Shown: one piece after another, positions 33,501 to 41,755 of the stretch | Numbering within the stretch: position 1 is the stretch's first letter | Layout of the letters: every line of letters starts with the position of its first letter | Assembly (NCBI GenBank): GCA_001838165.1 | Contig: KV835868.1 | Location: 1-64,000 of the forward strand | Origin: Actinomyces sp. HMSC035G02 | Lineage (GTDB): Bacteria; Actinomycetota; Actinomycetes; Actinomycetales; Actinomycetaceae | Direction of reading: 5' to 3' | Length of the DNA stretch: 64,000 bases | Notes under the pieces: generated by a model | What the model was told of the DNA's origin: nothing | Databases searched by the model: none | The model's input: only the letters and a program-made list of their open reading frames with translations | Translations under genes and position numbers: made by a program

Positions 33501-33994
33501 ACAATAAGGCGGCGGGTGCGACCGACAAGGTCATCACCTACTCCGACGTCATGGGCACGCTCATGAGCTCGGTGACCAAGATCGTCGACATCATCTCCTG
33601 GCTGCTCATCGCCTTCGTGTCGATCTCGTTGGTGGTTTCCTCGATCATGATTTCGATCATCACCTACATTTCGGTGCTCGAGCGCCGCAAGGAGATCGGT
33701 ATCTTGCGCTCAATCGGTGCCTCGAAGGGCGACGTGTCCCGCGTGTTCAACGCCGAGACCGTCATCGAAGGCCTGCTGGCCGGCCTCATGGGCGTGGGCG
33801 TGACCTACGGTTTGTGTGCGGTCGCCAACGGTATTGCTCACTCCTCCTTCAACGTGGACAACATCGCTCAGCTCTCCCCGCTCACGGCCCTGACCCTCAT
33901 CGCGGTGTCCGTCGGCCTGACCGTCATCGCGGGCATCATCCCGGCCTCGCGCGCCTCGCGCCAGGACCCGGTCGAAGCCCTGCGCTCCGAGTGA
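30584..33994 (+). CDS. large MacB-like ABC protein (ATPase fused to FtsX-type permease)
   Basis: This is a 1136-residue protein. Residues 1-225 are an ABC ATPase (Walker A GQSGSGKTT, signature MSGGQMQRVAIARAL, Walker B ILLADEPTGALD) of the MacB/LolD class. A first membrane helix (SFAGSIGIIGIAAILALANG) is followed by an extracytoplasmic region of about 700 residues. Three C-terminal helices contain the FtsX/MacB coupling motif LERRKEIGILRSIGASKGDV. The outer region holds about seven consecutive five-residue units of the form (L/M/I)D(L/F/M)S(G/N/A) from residue 657, a pentapeptide-repeat pattern, and QSGAQSGAQSG spacers. The family uses ATP to drive movement of an extracytoplasmic domain, for export or cell-wall enzyme control. 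The direct-repeat box upstream suggests two-component control. Confidence 0.85.
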   Translation: MLELKEIVKAYQTANLVQVALNKVSVAFRDNEFVAVLGQSGSGKTTMLNVIGGLDRFQSGDLVIDGISTKDYKARDWDAYRNNRIGFVFQAYNLIPHQSVLANVELALTLSGVSRSERRKRALDALERVGLKDHVNKKPSQMSGGQMQRVAIARALINDPEILLADEPTGALDSKTSVQVMDLLRDVARDRLVIMVTHNPELAHEYATRIVELADGCIVADSDPFVPTAQDRREAKPARRTSMGFLTALSLSANNLMTKKGRTLMTSFAGSIGIIGIAAILALANGTNAYIAKTEEETLGAYPLTIQKTGIDMTAALSVSASDSKDSQPAPDGKVGVSKLRTFADTIRDAKTNDLASLKTYLDNNGGDINTMVNAIEYDYDIVPQIYQSDTSKATVQVSPDQSMKQMETGFGSGAFSSMMVTNPFYQMPATTSLYTSAYDVVAGSWPSGANQVVLVLDEDGNIPNLFEYTLGLKDHKEFDDLMRQYYQGALGDKKQSGAQSGAQSGASTATYDYSAILGTTFRRVNAFDKYTWDDTYKVWTDRSSDADYMKKLVDGGQQLTISGIVKPNSDKGGALRQGIAYTPALTYQIIEEAAASPIVKAQRAKPDVDVFTGKTFKELADNQKSQSGGFDMSSLFTVDESKLSAAFQIDPSKMQMDLSGLDFSGMDLSGLDFSNLDMSGMDLSNIDLSALAAQSGAQSGMTFDLSGLDFGELSKDLPQLANVDFQTIIRSALADGAVKDGAADYLSAQASQIAQGFQDYAREQIEAGGTTDFATLASAYFSQPEVLEQLRAAVSSDKVVDSDKLAANLTKALGNDPALAQIGTDVSTQVMNAISAQIAAQLGRTLTQGVSAVIGQVMQEAMTNAMTSMMTQLSAAIGDQIGATMEQFATNMSSAFSMDPQAFADAFHSNLDEKSLAALMATMFSTNVPTLETNLRNLGWADIASPSNISIYPKSFADKDKVKAALDAYNADNKAAGATDKVITYSDVMGTLMSSVTKIVDIISWLLIAFVSISLVVSSIMISIITYISVLERRKEIGILRSIGASKGDVSRVFNAETVIEGLLAGLMGVGVTYGLCAVANGIAHSSFNVDNIAQLSPLTALTLIAVSVGLTVIAGIIPASRASRQDPVEALRSE

Positions 33995-34000
33995 CCCGCG

Positions 34001-34028
34001 CGGCCTCGTCCGTGATGGGGCGAGGCCG
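34001..34028 (+). terminator. hairpin after the ABC gene
   Basis: CGGCCTCG (34001-34008) pairs with CGAGGCCG (34021-34028) around a 12-base loop, seven bases after the stop codon. Confidence 0.55.
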
Positions 34029-34107
34029 TGGCTCGCTTCCGGGGCGGGCGCGGCTGCGCTAACCTGGACGTAACGCTCCTTTCAGTAGCCGCGAGGAAAG
34101 AGGAATC

Positions 34108-34692
34108 ATGCCCACTCCCGAGAAGCTTGCCACCGACGCCACCGTCGCCATCATGCTGGCCGACGGCTTCGAAGAGGTCGAGGCTCTTGCCGTCGCCGAC
34201 GTCCTGTACCGCGCCGGCGTGCGCTCCGACCTGATCTCCGTGACCGACGCCCGTCACGTGATCAGCTCGCACGGCATTCGCGTCGTCGCTGACCTCATGC
34301 TCGAGGACGTGGACCTGTCCACCTACACCGTCCTCTTCCTGCCCGGCGGCATGCCCGGCACCCTGAACCTGAAGGCCACGCCCGCGATCCAGACCGAGGT
34401 GCTGCGCCGCTCCGACGAGTCCCAGCCCATCGCAGCGATCTGCGCGGCCCCCTCGATCCTGTCCGAGCTGGGCATCCTCGACGGCCGCCACGCGACCGCG
34501 AACCCCGCGTTCGTCAAGGCCATCGCCGAGGGCGGCGCGATCGTTCACGAGAACCCCGTGGTCGCCGACGAGTTCATCACGACCAGCCGAGGCGCCGGAA
34601 CCGCCCTCGAACTCGGCATCGAACTCGTGCGCCAGCTCCTGGGTGACGAGGCCGCCGAAGAGGTCTCCCGCGGCGTCGTGCTCGCCCGCTGA
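34108..34692 (+). CDS. DJ-1/PfpI-family protein
   Basis: This 194-residue protein of the DJ-1/ThiJ/PfpI superfamily shows VAIMLADGFEEVEALAVADVL (with the conserved Glu), FLPGGMPGTLNL, and the nucleophile elbow AAICAAPSIL containing the reactive Cys. The closest branch is the DJ-1 (YajL-like) type, proposed chaperones or glyoxalase/deglycase enzymes active in oxidative stress. The function is debated in the family. GAAAGAGG precedes the ATG. It lies 37 bases before tatD on the same strand. Confidence 0.85.
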   Translation: MPTPEKLATDATVAIMLADGFEEVEALAVADVLYRAGVRSDLISVTDARHVISSHGIRVVADLMLEDVDLSTYTVLFLPGGMPGTLNLKATPAIQTEVLRRSDESQPIAAICAAPSILSELGILDGRHATANPAFVKAIAEGGAIVHENPVVADEFITTSRGAGTALELGIELVRQLLGDEAAEEVSRGVVLAR

Positions 34693-34729
34693 CGTCCCCT
34701 TCGCAACCCCGAAAGGATCCTGCCTCCGC

Positions 34730-35641
34730 ATGAGTCCGCGTAAGCCTCGTCCCTGGCCCGACGCGCCCGCGCCCCTGGCGGCACCCGTGGTGGACAACCA
34801 CACGCACCTGCCCACCCACGTCGGCGAGATCCCCCGGCGCGAGGGCGTGGCGCTCAGCCTTGCGGACCAGCTGGAGCGTGCCCGCGAGGTGGGGGTCACC
34901 CGCATGATTTCGAGCGCCTGCGAGCTGCCCGACTTCGACCCGATGATCGAGCTGGCGCGTGCCCACGAGGGCGTGCGCGTCGCGATCGCGATCCACCCCA
35001 ACGACGCGGCCCTGCACGCGGGCTGCGCCGAGCCCTCGCCCGACGGGCTGGTCCCCACTGTGCGCGACTACCACGTGCCCCTCGTCGAGGCGCTGGTCGA
35101 GGTCGAGAAGCGTCTGAACGACCCGATGGTCGTCGCGGTAGGGGAGAGCGGCCTGGACTACTTCCGCACGGCCGAACCCGGCCGCGAGGCGCAGAAGGAA
35201 TCCTTCCGCGCACACATCGAGATGGCGCAGCGCGCCGACCTGCCCCTCCAGATCCACGACCGCGATGCCCACGAGGACACCCTGGCGATTCTCGACGAGC
35301 GCGCGAGCGCGGACCAGCGCATCGTCTTCCACTGCTACTCGGGAGACGCGGCCATGGCGCAGCGCCTCGCCGAGCGCGGATGGTACGCCTCCTTCGCCGG
35401 CCCCATTACCTACCCCGCGAACTCAGACCTGCGCGCCGCGCTCGCGGTTCTGCCGCGCGAGCTCGTCCTGGTCGAGACCGATGCTCCCTACCTGACGCCC
35501 GTGCCGTGGCGCGGATGCCCCAACGCCTCCTACGTCATGGCGCACACGGTGCGTTTCATCGCGGATCAGTGGGGCGTCAGTGAGGCGGCGGCGTGCGACC
35601 AGCTGCGGGCGAACACCGAGGCGGTCTACGGCACCTGGTGA
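34730..35641 (+). CDS. tatD: TatD-family metal-dependent deoxyribonuclease
   Basis: This 303-residue TIM-barrel hydrolase has the metal ligands VVDNHTHLP (HxH), VAVGESGLDYF (Glu), LQIHDRDAHEDTL (His), IVFHCYSGD (His) and LVETDAPYLTP (Asp). TatD enzymes are 3'-5' exonucleases or D-aminoacyl-tRNA-type hydrolases. ATG 34730 follows AAAGGATCC. Its position just before rpf, ksgA and ispE is the conserved actinobacterial order (tatD-rpfB-ksgA-ispE). Confidence 0.92.
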   Translation: MSPRKPRPWPDAPAPLAAPVVDNHTHLPTHVGEIPRREGVALSLADQLERAREVGVTRMISSACELPDFDPMIELARAHEGVRVAIAIHPNDAALHAGCAEPSPDGLVPTVRDYHVPLVEALVEVEKRLNDPMVVAVGESGLDYFRTAEPGREAQKESFRAHIEMAQRADLPLQIHDRDAHEDTLAILDERASADQRIVFHCYSGDAAMAQRLAERGWYASFAGPITYPANSDLRAALAVLPRELVLVETDAPYLTPVPWRGCPNASYVMAHTVRFIADQWGVSEAAACDQLRANTEAVYGTW

Positions 35642-35739
35642 GGGTATCTCTCCGGTGATGAGCGCGGGTTATCGGCCCTGCGCGGCCGTTTTGCGCGTGT
35701 TCTCTGACTGGTGAATTGCGTCAAAGTGGTCGCGCAACG

Positions 35740-35755
35740 GTAACAAATTGGTTAC
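35740..35755 (+). promoter_or_regulatory. GTAAC inverted repeat upstream of the first rpf gene
   Basis: GTAAC-N6-GTTAC lies about 106 bases before the rpf start, in its promoter region. GTAAC-type elements are known in actinobacterial rpf and cell-wall gene promoters (MtrA-type sites), but assignment here is inference. Confidence 0.35.
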
Positions 35756-35860
35756 GGTGGGTGTGTCAGTTCGAATCGGCCTGCCCGTCTGATGTGCCCG
35801 CAGTGAGCGAAGGATGCGTCGGCGCGGCCCCGAAACGAAACCTACAAAGTCTGGAGACAC

Positions 35861-37021
35861 GTGAGCTTTCAGCCCTCTCGTACAACAGTCATTTCCGTCG
35901 CAGCCGCGACGGCCCTTCTGGTTGCCGGCACCGCGGCCACTGCGATCGGCACCTCCTATCGCCACGTCACCGTCGAAGTTGACGGCGTGACCCGCGATGT
36001 ATCCGGCTTCTTCACGACCGCGGGCGATGCTCTGCACAGCGCGGGCGTGACCGTCGGCGACCACGATCTCGTCGCCCCCGCCTCCAACCAGACCGTCGCG
36101 AGCGGTGACACCGTCGTCGTGCGCACCGCGACCGAGTACGACGTGACGGTCGACGGCAACCAGACCACTGCGTGGTCCACGGCCTCGTCGATTTCCGGCG
36201 TGCTCTCGGCCCTGCCGGCCTCCGCCGCGTCCATGGCTGCCGACCGCTCCTACACCCGCGCCGAAATGCCCGTCGCCGAGGCCGGCCAGACCGTCCATGT
36301 CGTCGCCGACGGCACCACGACGGACGTCGTCGTCTCCTCCGACGAGGGCACGACCGCGATCCTCGAGAAGGCTGGCGTCACCGCCGGTCCGATCGACCGC
36401 GTCACCATGGAACACAACGGCGGCGAGGCCACCCTGCGCGTCGCACGCGTCACGCGCGGCACCGTGTCCACCACGACCGAGATCCCGTACGAGACCGAAG
36501 AACGTGAGGACGCCGAGGCCGAAGAGGGCACCGAGAAGACCGTGCAGGAAGGCGCTGCCGGCTCCGAGGTGACCGAGACCTACCAGGAGACCATCGACGG
36601 CAACGCCACCGTCTCCGCCGTCCTGTCCACGACCCGCACCGAGCCCACCAAGCGCATCGTTGCCAAGGGCACGAAGCCGAAGAAGGCTGAGGATACGTCG
36701 TCCAGCTCGTCCTCCTCGTCTGGTTCGTCGGGTTCCTCCTCGTCTGGTTCGTCTGCCTCTGCTCCTGCAGTGGTCTCCGGCGACGATGCTGCGATCTGGG
36801 CGGCGATCGCCCAGTGCGAGTCCGGCGGCAACCCGTCGATCAACACGGGCAACGGCTACTACGGCATGTACCAGTTCTCTCTGCCCACGTGGCGTTCCGT
36901 CGGCGGCTCCGGCCTGCCCTCCGACGCCTCCGCGGAGGAACAGACCATGCGTGCGCGCATGCTCCAGCAGCGCTCCGGTTGGGGCCAGTGGGGCTGCGCC
37001 TACAAGCTGGGCCTCGTCTGA
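35861..37021 (+). CDS. rpfB: resuscitation-promoting factor (RpfB-like)
   Basis: This 386-residue protein has an N-terminal membrane anchor (VISVAAATALLVAGTAATAIG). Two DUF348 repeats follow (HVTVEVDGVTRDVSGFFTTAGDALHSAG and the next copy). A G5 region occupies about 200-270 (ETEEREDAEAEEGTEKTV...IVAKGTKP), then a Ser/Gly linker. The catalytic Rpf domain is IWAAIAQCESGGNPSINTG, with Glu 320 as the lysozyme-like acid, ending GWGQWGCAYKLGL. Rpf enzymes cut peptidoglycan and restart growth of dormant actinobacteria. The GTG start has CTGGAG upstream. Confidence 0.92.
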   Translation: MSFQPSRTTVISVAAATALLVAGTAATAIGTSYRHVTVEVDGVTRDVSGFFTTAGDALHSAGVTVGDHDLVAPASNQTVASGDTVVVRTATEYDVTVDGNQTTAWSTASSISGVLSALPASAASMAADRSYTRAEMPVAEAGQTVHVVADGTTTDVVVSSDEGTTAILEKAGVTAGPIDRVTMEHNGGEATLRVARVTRGTVSTTTEIPYETEEREDAEAEEGTEKTVQEGAAGSEVTETYQETIDGNATVSAVLSTTRTEPTKRIVAKGTKPKKAEDTSSSSSSSSGSSGSSSSGSSASAPAVVSGDDAAIWAAIAQCESGGNPSINTGNGYYGMYQFSLPTWRSVGGSGLPSDASAEEQTMRARMLQQRSGWGQWGCAYKLGLV

Positions 37022-37117
37022 CGTGACATTGCACGCGGGCGCGGCCAGACCCTGGCGCGCCCGCGTGCGCGCACGTTAAGCTGACCGGCAGTACCAATAG
37101 CGAGTAACTGGAGAATC

Positions 37118-38557
37118 GTGAACCACCACCTGAGCACCTCCCTGAGTGCGTCCGCCGCGAGCGCCCTGCACGTCCTGGGCGCCCACGTGCGTTCCTTCGC
37201 GCCTTCCCCGCGCATTGTCCTCGGCGTCGCAGCCCTCGCCTCGGCGGGTGTCTTCGGCGTCGCCGGCGTCGGTGTCGCCTCCTCGCATACATCCGTCATG
37301 CTTGAGGTCAACGGCGTATCGCGCCCCGTGACCTCCTGGGGTAACACCGTCGGCGACGCGCTGCATGCGGCCGGCGTGAGCGTGGGCAGCAACGACCTCG
37401 TTCAGCCCGGCACTGGCGAGGCCGTGCGCGACGGCGACACGATTGTCGTGCGCACCTCCAAGCCGTACACGGTGACCGTCGACGGCCAGACCCGTACCCT
37501 GTGGACCACGGCGTCGTCGGCCGATGCGATCCTCGCGGACGCCGCTCCGCTGGGCTCGGCCGTCAGCCTCGCCGCAGACCGTTCCTCGTCGCGTGACGAG
37601 CTCACCCCGCTCGTGTCCCGAGCTCGCAACGTCGTCGTCACGGTGGATGGCACGACGCGCGAGGTCGCCGCACGTCCCGGGCAGGACGCCCGCGCGATCC
37701 TCGAGGCCTCCGGCGTCTCCGTGCACCCCCTCGACCGCGTGAACGTCACGACGGGCGAGGCCGGCGAGCTGTCGATCAACGTCAGCCGCGTGACCCGCGG
37801 TGAGGCCACCGAGACCGTCGAGATCCCCTTCAGTGAGACGACGACGACCAGCTCTGACCTCTTCGTCGGCGAGTCCCAGGTCACGACGGCCGGCGTCAAC
37901 GGCGCGACCACGTGGACCGTGTGGCAGGAGAAGAAGGGTGACGAGGTCCTGACCTCCGTGCCGATCACCGAGCACTCCACGTCCCAGCCCGTCACCCAGG
38001 TGCGCAGCGAAGGAACGAAGGAGGCCACGCCGGCCGCCCTCGTCGCCGCCGGTATTGACCCGAAGGCCACCCTCGAGGAAAAGGTTGAGGCGGACGGCAC
38101 GACCTCCGTGCGCTACCGTGCGAAGCTCGGCACGATCTCCACGAAGGAAGAGATCGCCGCTATCGCAGCCGACACGAAGAACGCGGACGCTGCTACGGCT
38201 GCCGCCGCTGCTGCCGCCGCTGCTGCCGCCGGTGCCGTCCCCACCACCTACTCCGGTGAGGACCCGCGTTCGCTAGCTAAGCCCCTCGTCGCAGCGCAGG
38301 GCTGGGGCGACAGCGAGTATCAGTGCCTGGTCCTCCTGTGGAACCGCGAGTCGCAGTGGAACCCCTACGCCGAGAACGCCTCCTCGGGCGCCTACGGCAT
38401 CCCGCAGGCGCTGCCGGGCTCCAAGATGGCCTCGGCCGGTGCCGACTGGCGCACGAACCCGATCACCCAGATCAACTGGGGTATCGGCTACATCAAGGGC
38501 CGCTACGGCACGCCCTGCTCCGCCTGGGCGCACTCAAACGCCGTGGGCTGGTACTAA
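37118..38557 (+). CDS. G5/DUF348 cell-wall protein with a lytic-transglycosylase-like C-terminus
   Basis: This 479-residue paralogue of the preceding Rpf has an N-terminal anchor (ALASAGVFGVAGVGVASS), DUF348 repeats (SVMLEVNGVSRPVTSWGNTVGDALHAAG and a second copy), a G5 region and a poly-Ala linker. The catalytic end is different: WGDSEYQCLVLLWNRESQWNPYAENASSGAYGIPQALPGSKM, where the Glu of NRESQW is the likely catalytic acid. This resembles the aggregation-promoting-factor/SLT type. It shares surface targeting with RpfB but probably cuts peptidoglycan with other specificity. GTG start with CTGGAG upstream. Confidence 0.85.
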   Translation: MNHHLSTSLSASAASALHVLGAHVRSFAPSPRIVLGVAALASAGVFGVAGVGVASSHTSVMLEVNGVSRPVTSWGNTVGDALHAAGVSVGSNDLVQPGTGEAVRDGDTIVVRTSKPYTVTVDGQTRTLWTTASSADAILADAAPLGSAVSLAADRSSSRDELTPLVSRARNVVVTVDGTTREVAARPGQDARAILEASGVSVHPLDRVNVTTGEAGELSINVSRVTRGEATETVEIPFSETTTTSSDLFVGESQVTTAGVNGATTWTVWQEKKGDEVLTSVPITEHSTSQPVTQVRSEGTKEATPAALVAAGIDPKATLEEKVEADGTTSVRYRAKLGTISTKEEIAAIAADTKNADAATAAAAAAAAAAAGAVPTTYSGEDPRSLAKPLVAAQGWGDSEYQCLVLLWNRESQWNPYAENASSGAYGIPQALPGSKMASAGADWRTNPITQINWGIGYIKGRYGTPCSAWAHSNAVGWY

Positions 38558-38574
38558 GCCTGAGAGCTGCTGAG

Positions 38575-38610
38575 GGCCGGGTCTGACAATGAAGGTTGTC
38601 GGGCCCGGCC
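38575..38610 (+). terminator. rho-independent terminator after the rpf pair
   Basis: GGCCGGG-TCT-GACAA pairs along 15 bases (two G-U pairs) with TTGTC-GGG-CCCGGCC around TGAAGG, followed by TTTGTT. Confidence 0.75.
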
Positions 38611-38655
38611 TTTGTTCGTGTCTATGGGTAGCTGCCCGCCACGTGCTCCCGCCAC

Positions 38656-38768
38656 AATTTCGCACGTAATTCCCTGCCGTGTTTTTCAGGATTTGAAATC
38701 GTATCGTTGAAAACATGCGGTTTTGAGCCGTGGTTAAAAACTGAACAGATTAAATTACGTGCGAGATT
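38656..38768. repeat. MITE-like element, copy B (imperfect terminal inverted repeats)
   Basis: AATTTCGCACGTAATT at the left end matches the reverse complement of the right end at 15 of 16 positions. The 113-bp element shares CGCACGTAATTCCC, TTTCAGGATTTGAA and TATCGTTGAAA with copy A at 20284-20397. Like copy A it is AT-rich and intergenic. Confidence 0.65.
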
Positions 38769-38806
38769 CTTGGGGAAGGCGACAGTCTGGCTCGCCGTTG
38801 GTATGC

Positions 38807-38941
38807 GGATAGGTTGTGAAGATGTGGATAGGTAACGAACATCTGGATAGGTTATGAGCATCCGGATAGCTTATTAACCTATCCGGATGTGGTTAACCTA
38901 TCCGGAAGCGTGCAACCTATCCGGATGCGCGTAACCTATCC
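38807..38941. repeat. dyad-symmetric array of eight GGATAGGTTA motifs with 19-bp period
   Basis: Four plus-strand motifs start at 38807, 38826, 38845 and 38864. Four minus-strand motifs (TAACCTATCC) end at 38884, 38903, 38922 and 38941. Every step is 19 bp and the whole is symmetric about 38874. Six of the eight differ from the consensus by no more than one base. The 19-bp unit resembles GGATAGGTTA-N4-CATCC. It is not a coding repeat, because 19 is not a multiple of three. Confidence 0.8.
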
Positions 38942-39034
38942 GCGTGGTGTCGGGGTTGTGGCATCTTGACACGTACCATACAATTCCCATGAAGGTTACC
39001 TAATATTCATCGTGATTGTGTCAGTGAGGTCATC

Positions 39035-39688
39035 ATGGGTTATTCCACCGTTGTTAAGTTGGTTGCGTCTGTGGTGATCGCAGGTGCAGGATTCGTCGGT
39101 GGCATGAAGGCTGCCCCGGTATTCGGCATCGGGTCCGGGGATCAGGGCGCGGAACCAGTCGTTACCGTTGACACGACCCTTGTGAAAAACTCTTTCGCCG
39201 ACATTGGTGAACTTGCGACCGAGTCCTACAACTTCACCCAGGTGGGGAAATACTCTGAGGAGGGAACCAAGGTGTTCGGCATGGAAGTGCCGGGCACGAG
39301 TGCCCATTACCTCATCACCTATTCGGGTGAGGTGAAGGCCGGAGTGGCCGATGTGAGCCAGATTCAGGTCGATGTGGACGAGGTGGGGCACGTCGTGACG
39401 GTGACCGTGCCTGCCGTCGAAGTTCTCTCCACCTCCATCGACCCCGCCTCCGTCGAAACCTACGACCAGTCTTTCTCCATCGTTAACCAGATTAAGGTCG
39501 GAGACGTCACCACATTCCTGGCGGATCGGGAAGCCGCCGCAGCGGAGGAGGCTGTCTCCAAGGGGCTGCTTGACAAGGCGCAGGGGCGTTTGGAAGACGT
39601 CGTGAAGAGCCAGGTCAACGCTGTTCTGGGTGAGCAGGCTAGCAAGTACGAGGTGCGCGTCGTCCTGCCGCCTCCGCCCGCCCCGTGA
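39035..39688 (+). CDS. DUF4230 domain protein
   Basis: This 217-residue protein has an N-terminal anchor ([19 protein letters not shown]). The DUF4230 body contains [55 protein letters not shown] and [17 protein letters not shown], and it ends in a helix and a Pro tail. The family is secreted or membrane-bound with unknown function. It is separated from the rpf genes by the two repeat elements and precedes ksgA on the same strand. No ribosome site stands out; the ATG at 39035 is supported by the anchor. Confidence 0.8.
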   Translation: MGYSTVVKLVASVVIAGAGFVGGMKAAPVFGIGSGDQGAEPVVTVDTTLVKNSFADIGELATESYNFTQVGKYSEEGTKVFGMEVPGTSAHYLITYSGEVKAGVADVSQIQVDVDEVGHVVTVTVPAVEVLSTSIDPASVETYDQSFSIVNQIKVGDVTTFLADREAAAAEEAVSKGLLDKAQGRLEDVVKSQVNAVLGEQASKYEVRVVLPPPPAP

Positions 39689-39713
39689 CGCTCCGAGCCT
39701 CACAGCGCCGCTT

Positions 39714-39726
39714 GCCCCGGCCTCGT
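39714..39726. repeat. single GCCCCGGCCTCGT intergenic motif
   Basis: An inverted, unpaired copy of the recurring motif lies between the DUF4230 gene and ksgA. Confidence 0.5.
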
Positions 39727-39752
39727 CGGCCCCGTGCACTAGACTTGCCAGC

Positions 39753-40739
39753 GTGAGCCGATCCTCCCAACGAAACCAGCGCGACACGCGCAGCCGCCTC
39801 GACCCGACCCTGCCCGAGGGTGCCGTCCCCTCCGAGACGGGCCTGCTCGGCCCCCTCGAAGTCAAGGCCATCTCCGAGGCGCTCGGTATCCGCCCCACGA
39901 AGGTGCTCGGCCAGAACTTCGTGCACGACGCGGGCACGGTGCGCAAGATCGTCGCAGCCGGTGGCGTCGAAGAGGGCGACGAGGTCGTCGAGGTCGGCCC
40001 CGGCCTCGGCTCCCTGACCCTGGCGCTCCTGGAAGTCGGCGCGCGCGTGCGTGCCGTCGAGATCGACCCGCCCCTGGCCGCCGCCCTGCCCGAGACTGTG
40101 CGCGCTCGCATGAACGAGGCCGTCGACCGCTTCCACGTCGTCACCATGGACGCCACCGAAATCAGCGGCGTCGACGACTTCGGCGTGGACTGGCCCGCCC
40201 CCACGAAGCTCGTCGCGAACCTGCCGTACAACGTGGCCGTGCCGGTTCTGCTCAACATGCTCGAGGCGTTCCCGTCCATCCGGGGCGTCGTCGTCATGGT
40301 CCAGGCCGAGGTCGCGGACCGCCTGGCTGCCGGCCCCGGATCGCGCACCTACGGCGTGCCCTCCGTGAAGGCGTCCTGGTACGGCTCGGTCGAGCGCGCC
40401 GGCACGATCGGCCGCTCCGTGTTCTGGCCCGTGCCCGGCGTCGACAGCGCGCTCGTGCGTCTCACGCGCCTTGAGACCCCGCGCGGCGACGATGAGCTGC
40501 GCCGCGCCACCTTCGAGGTCACCGACGTGGCTTTCGGCCAGCGTCGCAAGACCCTGCGTGCGGCCCTCAAGAACTGGGCGGGCGGCCCCGACGCCTCCGA
40601 GGCCCTCCTGTCCGCCGCCGGCATCGACCCGATGCGCCGCGGCGAGACCCTCTCGATCGACGAGTTCGTCGAGCTGGGATGCGCCGTCATCGAGGCCCGC
40701 GCAAACGGCACTCTCGCGGCGTCGACCGCGGCCCGCTGA
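39753..40739 (+). CDS. ksgA: 16S rRNA (A1518/A1519) dimethyltransferase
   Basis: This 328-residue enzyme dimethylates two adjacent adenines near the 3' end of 16S rRNA during small-subunit assembly. Motifs are [35 protein letters not shown] (SAM binding) and [13 protein letters not shown] (catalytic NLPY). The C-terminal helical domain includes [15 protein letters not shown]. The start is GTG 39753 with TAGACT seven bases upstream, a leaderless transcript. It is followed by ispE as in other actinobacteria. Confidence 0.95.
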   Translation: MSRSSQRNQRDTRSRLDPTLPEGAVPSETGLLGPLEVKAISEALGIRPTKVLGQNFVHDAGTVRKIVAAGGVEEGDEVVEVGPGLGSLTLALLEVGARVRAVEIDPPLAAALPETVRARMNEAVDRFHVVTMDATEISGVDDFGVDWPAPTKLVANLPYNVAVPVLLNMLEAFPSIRGVVVMVQAEVADRLAAGPGSRTYGVPSVKASWYGSVERAGTIGRSVFWPVPGVDSALVRLTRLETPRGDDELRRATFEVTDVAFGQRRKTLRAALKNWAGGPDASEALLSAAGIDPMRRGETLSIDEFVELGCAVIEARANGTLAASTAAR

Positions 40740-40780
40740 TGGTCGCTCTCGGAACATAGTCGGCAGGAAGAAGGAACGCC

Positions 40781-41755
40781 ATGCGTGAAGTGCGCGCCAG
40801 TGCGCCCGGAAAAGTCAACCTGACCCTGCGCGTCGGCGCGCCCACGCCCGACGGCTACCACCCACTCGTCACGGTCTTCGAGGCCCTGAACCTGCGCGAA
40901 ACCGTCACCGTGCGCACCTCCAAGACGCCCGGCGTGCGCGTCGAGACGATCGCGTACCTGCCCGACGGCAGCGTTGACGAGGCCACGACCCGCGCCATGG
41001 CGGACGTGGACCCGGCAACCCACTTGGCCGTGCGCGCCGCGCGTGTCCTCCAACGCCTCGCCGCCGCGGGCCCCTGGGCGGCCACTGCCGCGGGCCTGAG
41101 CATCCGCGTCGACAAGCGCGTCCCCGTCGCCGGCGGCATGGCCGGCGGGTCCGCCGACGCGGCTGCCACGCTGGTGGCCTGCAATGAACTGTGGGAGCTG
41201 GGCCTGGGCGACGAGCAGCTGCAGGCGATCGGCCGCTCGCTGGGCGCCGACGTCCCCGCGTGCCTGGCGGGCGGCATCGCCCTGGGCACCGGGCGCGGTG
41301 ACCACATGAGCGTCCTGCGTGAGGGGGACGAGGAGGGCCAGCACCACTGGGTCATGCTCCTGTCTCGGGAGGGCCTGTCCACCCCCGAGGTGTTCCGCGA
41401 GTTCGACCGTCTCGACGCGGCGGGTGCGCCCGCCCTGACCGAACCCGCGCCCGAGGAGGTCGCCGCCCTGTGCGGGGGACCCGAAGAACTGCGCCACTGC
41501 CTCGTCAATGACCTGCAGGCGCCCGCCCTGCGCCTGCGCGCCGAGCTTGCCGACACGATCGCGTCCGCCGAGGATGTGGGGGCCCTGGCCGTCACGCTGT
41601 CCGGATCCGGCCCGACCGTCGCGGCCCTCGCGCGCGACGCCGAGCACGCCCGTGCGCTCGCGGCCACCCTCAGCGACGCGCCCACGGTCGCGCGCGCAAT
41701 CCCCACCCACGGGCCCGCGTGCGGCGCCCGCATCGAATCGACGGAGGCCATCTGA
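40781..41755 (+). CDS. ispE: 4-diphosphocytidyl-2-C-methyl-D-erythritol kinase
   Basis: This 324-residue GHMP kinase of the MEP isoprenoid pathway phosphorylates CDP-methylerythritol. Signatures are SAPGKVNLTLRVGAPTPDGYH and the ATP loop VPVAGGMAGGSADAAATL, with the C-terminal VTLSGSGPTVAALA. GGAAGAAGGA lies upstream of the ATG. Its stop overlaps the ABC-F start by one base (TGATG), so the two are translationally coupled. Confidence 0.95.
   Translation: MREVRASAPGKVNLTLRVGAPTPDGYHPLVTVFEALNLRETVTVRTSKTPGVRVETIAYLPDGSVDEATTRAMADVDPATHLAVRAARVLQRLAAAGPWAATAAGLSIRVDKRVPVAGGMAGGSADAAATLVACNELWELGLGDEQLQAIGRSLGADVPACLAGGIALGTGRGDHMSVLREGDEEGQHHWVMLLSREGLSTPEVFREFDRLDAAGAPALTEPAPEEVAALCGGPEELRHCLVNDLQAPALRLRAELADTIASAEDVGALAVTLSGSGPTVAALARDAEHARALAATLSDAPTVARAIPTHGPACGARIESTEAI

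Noticed and set aside
34643-34729. Upstream extension of tatD overlapping the DJ-1 gene
   Set aside because: ATG 34730 follows a ribosome site and the extension matches no TatD sequence.
38807-38941. CRISPR array
   Set aside because: The period is only 19 bp, the motif changes strand half-way, there are no unique spacers of normal length and no cas genes nearby.
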